Origin: an uncultured Clostridia bacterium
GTDB lineage: Bacteria; Bacillota; Clostridia; TANB77; CAG-508
Length of the DNA: 5,661 nucleotides
Direction of reading: 5' to 3'
Assembly: GCA_947627785.1 (NCBI GenBank)
Contig: CANQXC010000105.1
Coordinates: 1 to 5,661 of the forward strand
Below the pieces are notes generated by a model. The model did not search any database. It was not told where the DNA came from and saw nothing but the letters and a program-made list of their open reading frames with translations. Below are positions 4,679 to 5,661 of the stretch, in pieces. The stretch's first letter is position 1; each line of letters opens with the position of its first letter. Position numbers and translations under genes: made by a program.

Positions 4679-5661
4679 TTAATATTCTTTCTGTTCCTTT
4701 GCTTTCTTCGGATATACAACTTTGCCAAATCTAAATTCGTTTATTGCTTTTTGTAATTCCATAATTACAAGTGGAAGAATTGAAATTAGAATTACATATA
4801 ACCATTGTGTTCCATTTAATGGTACACTATTAAATATCTGTGATATTTGTGGATTTACTATAACTATTATTTGTAAAATTAATCCTATTAGAACAGCTCC
4901 TATTAAATACAAATTATTAAATATACCTACTTTAAATATTGAGCTTTCACTCTTTATATTAAAACTATGCACTAATTCTAACGTACTTAATGAAAAGAAT
5001 GCCATAGTTCTTCCAACTTCTAATCCATATAAGTTATTTCCTAAACTAAATGCAAATAGAGTTAATGTACCTATCATTATTCCTTCTACTAAAATTTTAC
5101 CCCACATTCCACCTGCAAATATGCTTTCATTTACTTTCTTTGGTTTTCTATTCATAATATCTTCTTCCATAGGTTCTAATCCTAAAGCTATACCTGGCAA
5201 AGAGTCTGTAACTAAATTAGTCCATAATAATTGTATTGCAACTAATGGTGCATCAAATCCTAATAGGAGACCTATAAATATAGCAACTATTTCTCCAACA
5301 TTTGTAGATATTGAAAAATGAACTGCTTTTTTTATATTATCATATATATGTCTACCTTCTTTTACTGCCTCAATTATTGTTACGAAATTATCATCTGTTA
5401 AAATCATATCTGATGCATTTTTTGCTACATCAGTTCCTGTTATTCCCATAGCAATACCTATATCTGCATTTTTTAGTGCTGGTGCATCATTTACGCCGTC
5501 ACCTGTCATAGCTACAACATTTCCTTGATTTCTAAATGCTTTTACTATTTTTACCTTATGTTCTGGTGAAACTCTGGCAAATACTGAATATTTCATTATA
5601 TTTTTTTCAAATTCACTATCTGGAATTTTATCTAGTTCATTTCCCGTTATTGCAATATCTC
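4679..5661 (-). CDS. Cation-transporting P-type ATPase, P2A (SERCA-like calcium pump), C-terminal part
   Basis: The gene enters from the right edge. The open frame covers 326 residues (numbered here from the edge) and continues past the internal Met at 5596, so that Met is not the start. The phosphorylation motif DKTGT lies outside the window. Visible are the end of the P domain with FARVSPEHK (27-35), the hinge motif TGDGVNDAPAL (52-62) and the C-terminal membrane domain with six expected helices (M5-M10). Calcium-site residues known from SERCA are matched: STNVGE in M5 (Asn120, Glu123), NLVTD in M6 (Asn148, Thr151, Asp152) and STLEL in M8 (Glu228). By family the pump uses ATP to export Ca2+ from the cytoplasm in exchange for protons. 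The C-terminus ends with a Lys-rich tail. A related pump with other ion preference (Na+/K+ type P2C, Mn2+ P2A) is less likely but not excluded without M4. Confidence 0.88.
   Translation of the reverse strand, partial: DIAITGNELDKIPDSEFEKNIMKYSVFARVSPEHKVKIVKAFRNQGNVVAMTGDGVNDAPALKNADIGIAMGITGTDVAKNASDMILTDDNFVTIIEAVKEGRHIYDNIKKAVHFSISTNVGEIVAIFIGLLLGFDAPLVAIQLLWTNLVTDSLPGIALGLEPMEEDIMNRKPKKVNESIFAGGMWGKILVEGIMIGTLTLFAFSLGNNLYGLEVGRTMAFFSLSTLELVHSFNIKSESSIFKVGIFNNLYLIGAVLIGLILQIIVIVNPQISQIFNSVPLNGTQWLYVILISILPLVIMELQKAINEFRFGKVVYPKKAKEQKEY

Noticed and set aside
4722..5321. Rightward open frame of 199 codons inside the ATPase gene.
   Set aside because: It is antisense to well conserved P-type ATPase sequence and is a shadow of its low-GC codon pattern.

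Overview
The window reads as chromosomal DNA of a low-GC Gram-positive bacterium, most likely a clostridium. The base composition is strongly AT-rich, arginine is mostly AGA, ribosome binding sites are strong GGAGG/AAGGA types, and the proteins are of clostridial style (M15 peptidase with a C-terminal peptidoglycan-binding repeat, CPBP protease, SERCA-like Ca2+ ATPase). I cannot name the species. No phage, IS, CRISPR or RNA gene is visible.

Layout, left to right. (1) The last 57 codons of a probable XRE-type regulator run rightwards and end at 175. (2) Positions 176-299 hold two terminator-like hairpins between this gene and the convergent pyridoxamine kinase gene. (3) A leftward two-gene unit: a CPBP intramembrane protease gene (1158-1820) followed 30 bp later by a PdxY-like kinase gene (300-1127), with a good sigma-A promoter at 1912-1940. 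(4) Positions 1941-2124 are non-coding and hold an AT-rich hairpin and a terminator. (5) A leftward M15-type peptidoglycan peptidase gene starts at 2806. Its C-terminal peptidoglycan-binding domain is split by a one-base shift: frame 0 stops at 2258, while the rest of the domain continues in the +1 frame to a stop at 2125. (6) Divergent from it, after a 210-bp intergenic region with a near-consensus promoter, is a GT-C (GT39-like) membrane glycosyltransferase gene (3017-4549). (7) A strong bidirectional terminator (4625-4665) separates it from the C-terminal part of a convergent P2A-type Ca2+ ATPase gene that runs off the right edge.

The genes are mostly independent units. Only the CPBP protease and PdxY genes look co-transcribed. 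The peptidase and the glycosyltransferase both act at the cell surface but are divergently transcribed, and no shared pathway can be shown.

The observation most worth following is in the peptidase gene. The frame is lost at UUU-CGG, where a P-site tRNA-Phe could slip +1 from UUU to UUC. CGG is the only such arginine codon in this gene, and a UAG follows two codons later. This could be an ordinary frameshift mutation, a sequence error, or a programmed +1 frameshift that makes a short enzyme without the wall-binding domain and a long one with it.
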